Source: an uncultured Pelagibacteraceae bacterium
GTDB lineage: Bacteria; Pseudomonadota; Alphaproteobacteria; Pelagibacterales; Pelagibacteraceae
Direction of reading: 5' to 3'
Assembly (NCBI GenBank): GCA_902570505.1
Contig: CACFYR010000001.1
Span: 62,001-126,000 of the forward strand
DNA: 64,000 nt
Of this stretch, positions 56,097 through 63,875 are shown piece after piece. Made by a program: the position numbers and the translations under genes. The notes under the pieces are model-generated. The model was not told the origin of the DNA, searched no databases, and worked only from the letters and a program-made list of their open reading frames with translations. Positions within the stretch are counted from its first letter, which is position 1, and each line of letters begins with the position of its first letter.

Positions 56097-56666
56097 TTAA
56101 AATATAGTAGTTCCACCGCTAACGCCTTCACCACCTGGACTATAAGGTTTTCGATTTTTTTTAATTTTTTCCTCTTTATAAAGTGCAGCTTTTTTTAAAA
56201 TACTTTTTTTAACTTGAAATGTAAGATCACCATCCTCTTGATAGATTGAACAATTATTTTCTGCGTTACAATCTTTCCTAAAAATTGTAACTTTAATTGC
56301 GTCCGATCTTACTTCACTTGTCAAAAATCTAATAGTAATCTTAATTGACTCGTTATCAGCAGAGTTATCGCTATACCAATCAGTAATAATTATTCCCCCA
56401 CTGTAGTTAGCAGACAGTAAAGGCATGAAATTTATAGTATCTAAACTAGCTCTCCATAGTGGGTTTGAGCTTGCAAAATCAAAAACACCACCTTCTTTTT
56501 TTTGAAATAATCTCATTCCCCTTCCTTCTTCGATATTTTTTTGAACTCTTTTGTCTGGTTCAGGTGGAAATTCTTTAGCATCTACTGGTCTATAAATTCC
56601 GCAAGAATTTAGGAACAAAAAAAGACCTAAAATCGATAAATTAAGCGAAAAGAATAAAATTTTCAT
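56097..56666 (-). CDS. DUF3576 family lipoprotein
   Basis: 189 aa with a lipobox FLNSCGIYRPVD (Cys near 22). The body shows DFASSNPLWRASLDTINFMPLLSANYSGGIIITDWY (about 63-98), the DUF3576 signature, usually found upstream of leuS in alphaproteobacteria. Probably an outer-membrane or periplasmic lipoprotein; function unknown. Confidence 0.88.
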   Translation of the reverse strand: MKILFFSLNLSILGLFLFLNSCGIYRPVDAKEFPPEPDKRVQKNIEEGRGMRLFQKKEGGVFDFASSNPLWRASLDTINFMPLLSANYSGGIIITDWYSDNSADNESIKITIRFLTSEVRSDAIKVTIFRKDCNAENNCSIYQEDGDLTFQVKKSILKKAALYKEEKIKKNRKPYSPGGEGVSGGTTIF

Positions 56667-56851
56667 AATTTAATACTAATTTAATTATTAAGATAATTAG
56701 GGAATATTTATCAAATTTGACTAAAAAAACACGAAAAATGATCTAAATTTAAACTTAAAATGATGTATTTTTGCAACATAGTTTTAAAATATCGTTAAAA
56801 TTTGAAAAAAATGGACCAAAAAAACTAAGACTTTGTTAAAAAGTTCCTGTT

Positions 56852-56876
56852 TATAATTAATTATTAACATTAGGAG
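56852..56876 (+). promoter_or_regulatory. Porin -10 box and Shine-Dalgarno
   Basis: A perfect TATAAT at 56852-56857 and an AGGAG SD at 56872-56876, seven bases before the ATG at 56884. No convincing -35 with standard spacing is visible. The 217-base gap 56667-56883 holds nothing else that I can identify apart from the DUF3576 promoter region. Confidence 0.5.
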
Positions 56877-56883
56877 TAAATTT

Positions 56884-57780
56884 ATGAACAACTTAAAAAA
56901 ACTTGGACTTGCAGTAGCAGGTTCAACATTAGTTGCTTCATCTGCATATGCAGGAGCTTTAGATGTTAGCGGTAACGCTAAAATCTCTATGAAGTCTGCT
57001 GACGATGACGAAGTAACTGGTAACTCATTTTCTATGGACAAAGGAATTAAGTTTACGGGATCTGGTGATCTAGATAACGGAATGTCAGTTTCTTACCTAT
57101 ACAAAATGTCAGACTCTTCTCACACATCTTCAAATGTATTAATCGATATGGGTGATGCTGGTGTAGCTGGAGTTGGAAGAGGAAACAGTGGTGCTGGTAT
57201 CAGAACAGTAAGATACGCTTTACCAACAGCTGGTGAAGAAGTATGGGATGATGTTGACACTGACGACAATGGTATTGTTGGAACTGGTGATACAAACGCA
57301 CTTTACTACTCAAATACTTATGGTGGTGTAAGTTTTAGCGGATCATATCATAAAGATGATGATACTGAGAAATCATTTGCGTTAACTTACAGTGGTCTAA
57401 TGGACGGTTTAACAGTAGGTTATGGTGGTGCTGAAGTAGGTTCAACACAAGACCAAATGACTGTGTTTGTTAAATACACAATGGGTGGTTTAACTGTTGC
57501 TTACCAACAAGCTGAGTTAGACAACGCAGGTGCTACAGCTGACGAAGATGCAGATGGTATGGCTGTATCATTCGCAGTTAACGAAAGTTTATCTGTGTCA
57601 TACGGTGTCTGGGATGTAGATATGGGAACAGGTGTAGATGAAGAATCTTCAGGTGTTTCAGCTTCATACACATCAGGTGGAATGACAATTGGATTAGTAT
57701 CAAACGCAACAGATAATGTTGCTGGTGGTACATCTAATGAAGATACATTCAAAGAAGTATCTGTATCATTTGCATTCTAA
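56884..57780 (+). CDS. Outer-membrane porin
   Basis: 298 aa. Signal peptide MNNLKKLGLAVAGSTLVASSAYA, then mature GALDVSGNAKISM. The body is a beta-barrel pattern with alternating residues, many Gly, Asp and Ser, and the C-terminus VSVSFAF with terminal Phe as BAM signal. Strongly acidic loops (for example DDVDTDDNGIVGTGD) suggest calcium binding or cation preference. More G/C-rich codons than its neighbours, in keeping with a highly expressed gene. It has its own promoter and a strong terminator. Confidence 0.92.
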   Translation: MNNLKKLGLAVAGSTLVASSAYAGALDVSGNAKISMKSADDDEVTGNSFSMDKGIKFTGSGDLDNGMSVSYLYKMSDSSHTSSNVLIDMGDAGVAGVGRGNSGAGIRTVRYALPTAGEEVWDDVDTDDNGIVGTGDTNALYYSNTYGGVSFSGSYHKDDDTEKSFALTYSGLMDGLTVGYGGAEVGSTQDQMTVFVKYTMGGLTVAYQQAELDNAGATADEDADGMAVSFAVNESLSVSYGVWDVDMGTGVDEESSGVSASYTSGGMTIGLVSNATDNVAGGTSNEDTFKEVSVSFAF

Positions 57781-57801
57781 TTAAAAATATTTAGAATACT
57801 T

Positions 57802-57833
57802 AAAGGCCCCTCTTATGAGGGGCCTTTTTTTTT
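57802..57833 (+). terminator. Rho-independent terminator of the porin
   Basis: An 11-bp stem (AAAGGCCCCTC with GAGGGGCCTTT) around a TTAT loop, followed by a run of Ts to 57833. It is the best intrinsic terminator in the window. The downstream arm and T run also encode the last codons of the convergent ThiE-like gene. Confidence 0.92.
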
Positions 57834-58358
57834 GTCAAAAAGATTAATTGCTGCAAAACCATAACACTTTAATTTTTTTAATTTATTTAAATTTGAGTTA
57901 TCTACTCCACCCAGAACGATAGATTTTATATTGGTTGAATTTCTCAATTTAATAAATCCATAGATACCTAATGCATTTCTACTTTTTTTTTTGAAAACTG
58001 GAGAGATAAACACTTCACTAACTTTTTGTTTTTTTTTAATATTCAATTCAAATAAATTATGGGCAGATCCTATAATCTTAAAGTTGGTTTTAAGATTATA
58101 ACAATTGTGGACAAGAGATCTTTCAAAGGAGGGGAAATATACACCGTCAAGATCCATTTTAATTGCTAGTTTTATATTATTTGATAAATAAAACTTTCTT
58201 CCATTAGATTTACAAAATTTGTTAATCTTATTTATAGTTAAAATGTTATTATTTTTTGAGTAATTACGATAAATAATACCGATATTTTTGCTTAAATTGG
58301 TTAAATGACCTGGATTAAATTTATTTATAAAATAGTATTGCTTTAAAAAATTATGCAT
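57813..58358 (-). CDS. ThiE/TenI-like thiamine-phosphate synthase family protein
   Basis: 181 aa from the ATG at 58358, shorter than the usual 205-220. DLDGVYFPSFERSLVHN (about 68-84), IIGSAHNLFEL and VSEVFISPVFKKKSRNALG (about 113-131), and SIVLGGVDNSN match the substrate- and phosphate-binding loops of ThiE and TenI. The early strand and Lys/Asn ligands are weakly conserved. It may be a degenerate or TenI-type member rather than a working ThiE. It is head-to-head with the YggS-type gene and ends inside the porin terminator. Confidence 0.75.
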   Translation of the reverse strand: MHNFLKQYYFINKFNPGHLTNLSKNIGIIYRNYSKNNNILTINKINKFCKSNGRKFYLSNNIKLAIKMDLDGVYFPSFERSLVHNCYNLKTNFKIIGSAHNLFELNIKKKQKVSEVFISPVFKKKSRNALGIYGFIKLRNSTNIKSIVLGGVDNSNLNKLKKLKCYGFAAINLFDKKKGPS

Positions 58359-59015
58359 CAAACAATTAAAAACTTAATCGAAATTCAATCGGAAATAAAA
58401 CAAAATATTCAAAAATTAGGATTTATAAACTATGATCCAAATATCATAGCTGTATCGAAAACATTCAAGATAGAATACATATCAAATCTAATAGATTTTG
58501 GACACTTACATTTTGGTGAGAATAAAGTTCAGGAAGCTAATGACAAGTGGAAGATTATAAAAGAAAAAAATAATTCCATTAAACTACATATGATTGGAAA
58601 ACTACAAACAAATAAAGTAAAACAAGCAATTAAAACATTCGATTATATACATTCTGTTGATAGTAAAAAACTTGCTCAGAAAATATCTATTGAGCAGAAA
58701 AATTTAAATAAAAAGGTGCAAATTTTTATTCAGGTTAACTTAGCAAATGAAGTTCAGAAATCCGGTGTAAAGACTGATGAATTATTAGATCTGCTTGAAT
58801 TTTGTAAACTAAGCAGTTTGAAAGTTTTGGGATTGATGTGCTTACCACCTTTTGATGAGGACTCTGATAAGTATTTTTATGATTTAAAATCTTTAAACGA
58901 CAAATTTGACCTTAAAGATCTAAGCATGGGTATGTCACATGATTATTTGAAAGCTTTAAAATATAAAGCAACATTTTTAAGAATAGGTTCAAAAATTTTT
59001 GGAAATAGAAATTAA
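58353..59015 (+). CDS. YggS/PROSC-type pyridoxal-phosphate homeostasis protein
   Basis: 220 aa. IIAVSKTFKIEYIS (about 30-43) has the PLP-binding Lys; HFGENKVQEANDKW, LHMIGKLQTNKVKQAI, GLMCLPPF and LSMGMSHDYLKAL complete the fold-type III barrel. It keeps free PLP and amino-acid levels in balance. The ATG at 58353 lies within ATGCAT, shared with the start of the opposite-strand gene. Converges with the L,D-transpeptidase with TTAA at the stops. Confidence 0.93.
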   Translation: MHQTIKNLIEIQSEIKQNIQKLGFINYDPNIIAVSKTFKIEYISNLIDFGHLHFGENKVQEANDKWKIIKEKNNSIKLHMIGKLQTNKVKQAIKTFDYIHSVDSKKLAQKISIEQKNLNKKVQIFIQVNLANEVQKSGVKTDELLDLLEFCKLSSLKVLGLMCLPPFDEDSDKYFYDLKSLNDKFDLKDLSMGMSHDYLKALKYKATFLRIGSKIFGNRN

Positions 59016-59503
59016 GATATTTTTATTTTACTTTTTTTTTTTAATAATTTAACAATTATCAAAAAATCCTTTTGAGATACACCTATACATCCTGCGGTGC
59101 CTTTAAAATTGTTTGTTAAATGCAAAAAAATTGCACTACCTTTATTTTTTACAATTTTTTTTCTATTATAGTTAATTACCAATAAGTAGTCATACTTAGT
59201 ATCTTTTCGATACATCTTTTCTTTATTAGCATTTGATTTTATATCAATTAATTTATTATAAAATTTACTATTTGGATCGTCACACCAGCCCATATTTTTT
59301 TTTATTTTTATACAATTAAACTTTGTAATAGGTTTCGATACTCTGTCGCTTCTGTAATAAATGTTACCAAGTCCAAATGTACCGACTGGAGTTGTTCCAT
59401 CGCCTTCTTTTTTGAATTTATTCAATCCTTTTTTTCCAACGCAGCATTTAAATGAAAAACTATCTAAATTTAATGTGTCTTTATTTTTTAGCACTAATAA
59501 CAT
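59012..59503 (-). CDS. L,D-transpeptidase (YkuD) family protein
   Basis: 163 aa. IFLHLTNNFKGTAGCIGVSQKDFLIIV (about 125-151) contains the His and the catalytic Cys of the YkuD domain; EGDGTTPVGTFGLGNIYYR is the typical upstream block. No clear signal peptide, as in many short members of this family. Could crosslink peptidoglycan or attach lipoproteins. Only 14 bases separate its start from the divergent regulator gene. Confidence 0.88.
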   Translation of the reverse strand: MLLVLKNKDTLNLDSFSFKCCVGKKGLNKFKKEGDGTTPVGTFGLGNIYYRSDRVSKPITKFNCIKIKKNMGWCDDPNSKFYNKLIDIKSNANKEKMYRKDTKYDYLLVINYNRKKIVKNKGSAIFLHLTNNFKGTAGCIGVSQKDFLIIVKLLKKKSKIKIS

Positions 59504-59517
59504 ATTATTAATTAAGT

Positions 59518-60087
59518 ATGCTTAAATCAAAATTGTTCTTTTATAATTTAAATACTTTATATGATATACTATACGAAATTAGAGAAAAAATTAATTATAA
59601 CTTAATAAAAATTTCAAAAATTGAAGAAATAAATAATATTATTGAAGTTGAAGATAACAACTATTTATTAATTTCAGATAAAAAAATTAAAAATTTACTT
59701 AAGATTAATCATCTTATTATTACAAATAAACCATTTAAAATAAATTCACTTTTCGAGAAAATAAATATATCTCTATTAAAAAATACTTACTCTGGTCAAT
59801 CTAAATTAAAAATTAATAATTATTTTTTAAACATAAATTCTAGAGTGTTGATTAAAAATGAAAGATCATTAAAGCTTACCCAAAAAGAGGTAGAAGTAAT
59901 AGTTTATTTAAATAACTCAGATAACAGCATGCCTATTTCTAGTCTTCAAAAAGAAGTTTGGGGACATAATTCAAGTCTGGAAACCCATACTGTTGAAACT
60001 CATATTTATAGATTGAGGAGAAAAATATCTCAAAAATTTGGTGATGATCAATTCATAAAAAGTGATAATGATGGTTACAAAATCTAA
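59518..60087 (+). CDS. Orphan winged-helix (OmpR/PhoB-type) DNA-binding protein
   Basis: 189 aa. The C-terminal half (about 118-189), LKLTQKEVEVIVYLNNSDN then VWGHNSSLETHTVETHIYRLRRKI and SDNDGYKI, is a standard Trans_reg_C winged helix. The N-terminal half (1-110) is an Asn/Ile/Lys-rich alpha/beta segment in which I see no receiver phospho-Asp pattern, so it is probably not a classic response regulator. No kinase gene is adjacent. It may regulate the L,D-transpeptidase next to it. Overlaps the arfA-like gene. Confidence 0.8.
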   Translation: MLKSKLFFYNLNTLYDILYEIREKINYNLIKISKIEEINNIIEVEDNNYLLISDKKIKNLLKINHLIITNKPFKINSLFEKINISLLKNTYSGQSKLKINNYFLNINSRVLIKNERSLKLTQKEVEVIVYLNNSDNSMPISSLQKEVWGHNSSLETHTVETHIYRLRRKISQKFGDDQFIKSDNDGYKI

Positions 60088-60199
60088 AAAGAAAAAAAAT
60101 ATAATAGCAAAAAGTTTATTCACTACGAAATTTAAACCAAGAATTGTAAAACCAAAAAAGGGGAAAGGTAGTTTCAAAAGAAAAAAATTTATAATCTAG
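60068..60199 (+). CDS. arfA: ArfA-like alternative ribosome-rescue factor
   Basis: 43 aa (44 codons with the stop) starting at tandem ATGATG (60068 or 60071), ending TAG 60197-60199. The core SLFTTKFKPRIVKPKKGKG and SFKRKK parallels the ArfA core LFRQRVEKNKKGKGSYMRK of E. coli. Other residues are basic. ArfA recruits RF2 to ribosomes stalled without a stop codon. It overlaps the regulator gene at the 5' end and the adenosine kinase gene by 11 bases at the 3' end. Too short for usual gene callers. The identity rests on this short motif. Confidence 0.7.
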   Translation: MMVTKSKKKKNIIAKSLFTTKFKPRIVKPKKGKGSFKRKKFII

Positions 60200-61118
60200 C
60201 CCCAATTTGCTGAATAACCTTTGAAGACATTTCTGTACCTTTTTCTAAACTTTCTCTTAACGACATATCGTTAACAAATCCATGAAGAAATCCAGCTGCA
60301 AAAAGGTCTCCTGCTCCAGTTAGATCTACAATATTTAAGCCCTGTTTAATTCCACATTCACTTACTTCTGAACTATTTATAGCTACAGCTCCTTTTTCTC
60401 CTCTTGTTATAACAAGAAGTTTCCCCAAACTCTTTGCAAAATCAATCACTTCATTAAAATCCCTTGCACCTATAAGTGACATAATCTCTTGTTCATTTGC
60501 AAAAGTGATATCCAATTTATTTTTTACTAATTCTAAAAAGTGAGGTTTATGTCTATCCACACAAAATTGATCTGAGAGTGACATTGCTACTTTATTTGCA
60601 TTAGTTATAGCTTTTTCAAATGCTTTTTTTGGATCGCCTTCATCCCATAAATATCCCTCTAAAAATATTATTTCACTTTTATTAATTGCATCTATATCAA
60701 CATCATTTTCATTAATTTTTCCTGCTGTACCTAAAAAAGTACACATTGTTCTCTCAGAGTCCGGAGTGACTAAAATTAGACATGTGCCTGTTGGAAGTTC
60801 CTCTTTTTTTTTTGAGTAAAAATAACTTACTTTTTCTTTCAAAAGCCCCTCCTCATATTTTTTACCAAGTTCATCATTGTTAACTTTCCCAATAAAACCT
60901 ACTTTATTACCAAGTTGAGAAAGTCCTACAATAGAATTTGCTACTGATCCACCTGATACAGTTTTTTCAATTTTTAAATTTGATAACAAATTTTCAAACT
61001 CATTATTATCAAAAATTAATTTCATTGTACTTTTTGTTAAATTATTTTTTGAAATAAATTCATCATCTACTTTACAAATAACATCTACAATTGCATTCCC
61101 TATTCCTAAAATTTTCAT
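60189..61118 (-). CDS. PfkB-family sugar/adenosine kinase
   Basis: 309 aa. N-terminal GIGNAIVDVICKVDDEFI, the GGSVANSIVGLSQLG block (about 57-71), and the C-terminal DLTGAGDLFAAGFLHGFV (about 263-280) with catalytic Asp. Close in style to alphaproteobacterial adenosine kinase-like proteins; ribokinase or other nucleoside kinases are possible. One base separates it from nth. Confidence 0.85.
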   Translation of the reverse strand: MKILGIGNAIVDVICKVDDEFISKNNLTKSTMKLIFDNNEFENLLSNLKIEKTVSGGSVANSIVGLSQLGNKVGFIGKVNNDELGKKYEEGLLKEKVSYFYSKKKEELPTGTCLILVTPDSERTMCTFLGTAGKINENDVDIDAINKSEIIFLEGYLWDEGDPKKAFEKAITNANKVAMSLSDQFCVDRHKPHFLELVKNKLDITFANEQEIMSLIGARDFNEVIDFAKSLGKLLVITRGEKGAVAINSSEVSECGIKQGLNIVDLTGAGDLFAAGFLHGFVNDMSLRESLEKGTEMSSKVIQQIGARL

Positions 61119-61119
61119 A

Positions 61120-61773
61120 TTATGCTTTCTTGGTTTTAATTGGTTTTATTCTGTTAGGATAACAACTCGTACAGATTTTACAAGAAATACCGTAACAATC
61201 TCTAGCTTTACAATATTCTCTTCCGTAATAAATTATTTGAAGATGTAATTTATTCCATGACTTTTTTGGAAATAATCTTTTTAAATCCTTTTCAGTTTGA
61301 ATTACATTTTTTCCTGAGGTAAGCCCCCATCTTTGAGCCAGTCGGTGAATGTGGGTATCTACAGGGAAAGCTGGGAAACCAAAACCTTGAGACATTACCA
61401 CACTTGCAGTTTTATGCCCAACCCCGGGAAGTTTTTCTAGTTGTTCGAAGGTTTTAGGTACTTTTCCTCTATATTCCTTTAACAAAGTTTTTGAAAGAAA
61501 ATAAATACTTTTGGCCTTTACTCTAAATATTCCAATTCTTTTTATGAGGCTCTCAATTTTTTTTCTACCAAGTTTTACAAAATGTTCTGGTTTATTATAT
61601 TTTGGGTAAATATTTTTTGTAACATTATTAACATTTAAATCCGTACATTGTGCTGAGAGTAAAACCGATATTAGAAGTGTAAATATATTTCTGTGTTTTA
61701 ATGGAACAGGAGTTTTTGGATATATTTTGTTAAGAGTTTTTAATATTATTTTTGCTCTCTGAACTTCGTTCAT
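61120..61773 (-). CDS. nth: Endonuclease III
   Basis: 217 aa. Helix-hairpin-helix LPGVGHKTASVVMSQ (about 118-132) with catalytic Lys, VDTHIHRLAQRWG with catalytic Asp, and the iron-sulfur loop CKARDCYGISCKICTSC (about 191-207). Removes oxidised pyrimidines. Overlaps dapB by one base. Confidence 0.96.
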   Translation of the reverse strand: MNEVQRAKIILKTLNKIYPKTPVPLKHRNIFTLLISVLLSAQCTDLNVNNVTKNIYPKYNKPEHFVKLGRKKIESLIKRIGIFRVKAKSIYFLSKTLLKEYRGKVPKTFEQLEKLPGVGHKTASVVMSQGFGFPAFPVDTHIHRLAQRWGLTSGKNVIQTEKDLKRLFPKKSWNKLHLQIIYYGREYCKARDCYGISCKICTSCYPNRIKPIKTKKA

Positions 61774-62549
61774 TATTTAAAGTTCAATAAATTTCTCATT
61801 GAATATAAACCAGGTTTTTTTGTGATCAGCCATTTTGCAGCCTCTAGAGCCCCTTCAGAGTATAAAGCTCTATCGAATGCTTCATGATTAAGAGTAATTA
61901 TCTCTTTCCCGCTTGAAAATTTAACTTCGTGTTCACCAACTACCTCACCTTTTCTAATTGAATTGAAATTAATATTTTTACCATAGGGAAATGATTTTTT
62001 ATTGAGATATTTTTTACCTATTATCTTGTAAAGATCTTTACCTCTTCCTAATGCAATTCCTTTACCCAACATCAATGCTGTACCTGATGGATGGTCTTTC
62101 TTATGTCTGTGATGTATTTCAAAAACTTTACTTAAATATTTTTTACCCAATGATTTGGACGCAATTTCTGTAATATACATTAGTAAATTTATACCAACAC
62201 TCATGTTTCCAGCTTTTAAAATTGGTATTTTTTTGGAATATTTTTTTATTAAATCTTCCTCTTTTTTTGTAAAACCAGTAGTCCCGATGACTACCCTTTT
62301 TTTCAATTTACTAGCTATTTTTAATACTTCTAATGTACATTTAGGTACAGTAAAATCGACAATAACATTTGCGTTTTTAAAAGCTATTTCTGAATTTTTT
62401 TGAGGTTTAACACCAATAAATTTCTTATTAACCAGATAATTTTCTGTTAATGAGCTTATTTTTACAGCTTTATCTTTATTTGCTGATTTTATCAATTGTT
62501 GTCCCATTCGACCCATACATCCAGTAATTGTTAAATTTATTTTTCTCAT
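61773..62549 (-). CDS. dapB: 4-hydroxy-tetrahydrodipicolinate reductase
   Basis: The ATG at 62549 gives MRKINLTITGCMGRMGQQL, the NAD-binding N-terminus; an upstream in-frame codon at 62600 would run through the preceding small gene. About 258 aa. VVIGTTGFTKKEEDLIKKYSK, AGNMSVGINLL and IHHRHKKDHPSGTALMLGK, with catalytic His and Lys, are all present. Lysine and diaminopimelate pathway. Confidence 0.95.
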   Translation of the reverse strand: MRKINLTITGCMGRMGQQLIKSANKDKAVKISSLTENYLVNKKFIGVKPQKNSEIAFKNANVIVDFTVPKCTLEVLKIASKLKKRVVIGTTGFTKKEEDLIKKYSKKIPILKAGNMSVGINLLMYITEIASKSLGKKYLSKVFEIHHRHKKDHPSGTALMLGKGIALGRGKDLYKIIGKKYLNKKSFPYGKNINFNSIRKGEVVGEHEVKFSSGKEIITLNHEAFDRALYSEGALEAAKWLITKKPGLYSMRNLLNFK

Positions 62550-62716
62550 TTGTTGATTAATGTTAGAAATATCATAACTGCAAAAATAATAATAGCCCAA
62601 ATACTTAAGTTTTTAAAAAATAATTTTTTTTTAGAATTAGAGTTTATGAAACTAGGTAATACTAATATTAAAACAGCAATTAAACCCATTGCTGGAACAA
62701 TTTTTTCTAGTTCCAT
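62546..62716 (-). CDS. Small two-helix membrane protein upstream of dapB
   Basis: 56 aa. Two hydrophobic segments (IVPAMGLIAVLILVLPSFI at 6-24 and LSIWAIIIFAVMIFLTLI at 37-54) joined by a Lys/Asn/Ser loop. Its stop overlaps the dapB start as ATGA and it begins three bases after dnaJ ends, so it is very probably translated in the dnaK-dnaJ-dapB-nth run. Similar tiny membrane proteins occur here in other alphaproteobacteria, but I do not know a function. Confidence 0.6.
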   Translation of the reverse strand: MELEKIVPAMGLIAVLILVLPSFINSNSKKKLFFKNLSIWAIIIFAVMIFLTLINK

Positions 62717-62719
62717 TTA

Positions 62720-63847
62720 TTAGTTTTTCCAAAAATTTTTTGCTTTTTGAAAAAATTTTTTAATACTTGGATTTGATTTTTCATTTTCGATTTCACGAAA
62801 TTTTTCTAACAATTCTTTTTGCTCTTTATTTAAAGAAATTGGAACTTCTGTATTTACTTGTACATATAAATCACCAACACCGTTGCCTCTCATATGTGGC
62901 ATTCCTTTTTCTCTTAGTCTAAACTGTTTACCACTTTGAGTACCGGGAGGAATTTTAATCTTTGCTTTGCCACCATCAATAGTTGGTATTTCTATTGAAG
63001 ATCCCAAAGCTGCATCCGCTATGGATATTGGACACTCAAAAAATAAATGCTCATCCTGCCTTTTAAATAAATCATGGGCATTCACATTTATAAATAAGTA
63101 TAAATCACCATTACCCGCACCCCTAGACCCTGCTTCGCCTTTTCCTGCTAGTCTAATTCTTGTTCCATCATCAACTCCCTTAGGAATTGTAACAGACAAT
63201 CTTTTAGATGCTTGTTTTTTCCCTTGACCACTACATGAATTACATGGGTTAGTAATTTCTTCCCCTGATCCAGAACACTGTGGACATGTCTGTTGTACTG
63301 TGAAAAATCCTTGACTAGACCTTACTTGACCATGGCCAGAACACATAGAACATCTCCCAACGTCATAACCAGGTTTTGATCCACTACCACTGCAGGTTTC
63401 ACATTTTTCTGAAGTGGTGAATTTAATATCTTCTTTTTTTCCGCTATAAGCATCTTCAAGATCTATAGTTAAATCATATCTTAAGTCAGATCCTCTATAA
63501 TTTGACTTTCTTGAACGCCTGTTTCCTCCTCCAAAACCTTCGCCAAAAAAATCTTCAAAAATATCAGAAAAACTACTTGAGAAATCAAAGTTACCAAAAC
63601 CACCTCTTCCTCCTCCACCATTTTCAAATGCCGCATGTCCAAAGTTATCATAGTTCTGTTTTCTCTCATTATTAGACAAAACGTGGTACGCCTCAGATGC
63701 TTCTTTAAATCTTTCTTCAGCAGCTTTATCACCTTTATTTTTATCAGGATGATATTTTACTGCTAACTTTCTATATGCTGATTTTATTTGATCTGAACTC
63801 GAATTTTTATTAACACCCAAGACATCGTAATAATCTCTTTTTGCCAT
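62720..63847 (-). CDS. dnaJ: Chaperone DnaJ
   Basis: 375 aa. J domain with HPD (KYHPDKN near 31-37), a Gly/Phe-rich linker (about 75-110), four CxxCxGxG zinc repeats (CETCSGSG, CSMCSGHG, CPQCSGSG, CNSCSGQG, about 147-208) and the C-terminal substrate domains. Works with DnaK and GrpE. The dnaK stop lies 28 bases upstream of its start. Confidence 0.97.
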   Translation of the reverse strand: MAKRDYYDVLGVNKNSSSDQIKSAYRKLAVKYHPDKNKGDKAAEERFKEASEAYHVLSNNERKQNYDNFGHAAFENGGGGRGGFGNFDFSSSFSDIFEDFFGEGFGGGNRRSRKSNYRGSDLRYDLTIDLEDAYSGKKEDIKFTTSEKCETCSGSGSKPGYDVGRCSMCSGHGQVRSSQGFFTVQQTCPQCSGSGEEITNPCNSCSGQGKKQASKRLSVTIPKGVDDGTRIRLAGKGEAGSRGAGNGDLYLFINVNAHDLFKRQDEHLFFECPISIADAALGSSIEIPTIDGGKAKIKIPPGTQSGKQFRLREKGMPHMRGNGVGDLYVQVNTEVPISLNKEQKELLEKFREIENEKSNPSIKKFFQKAKNFWKN

Positions 63848-63875
63848 AACTAATTAAGAGACAAATAGTTGAAGC

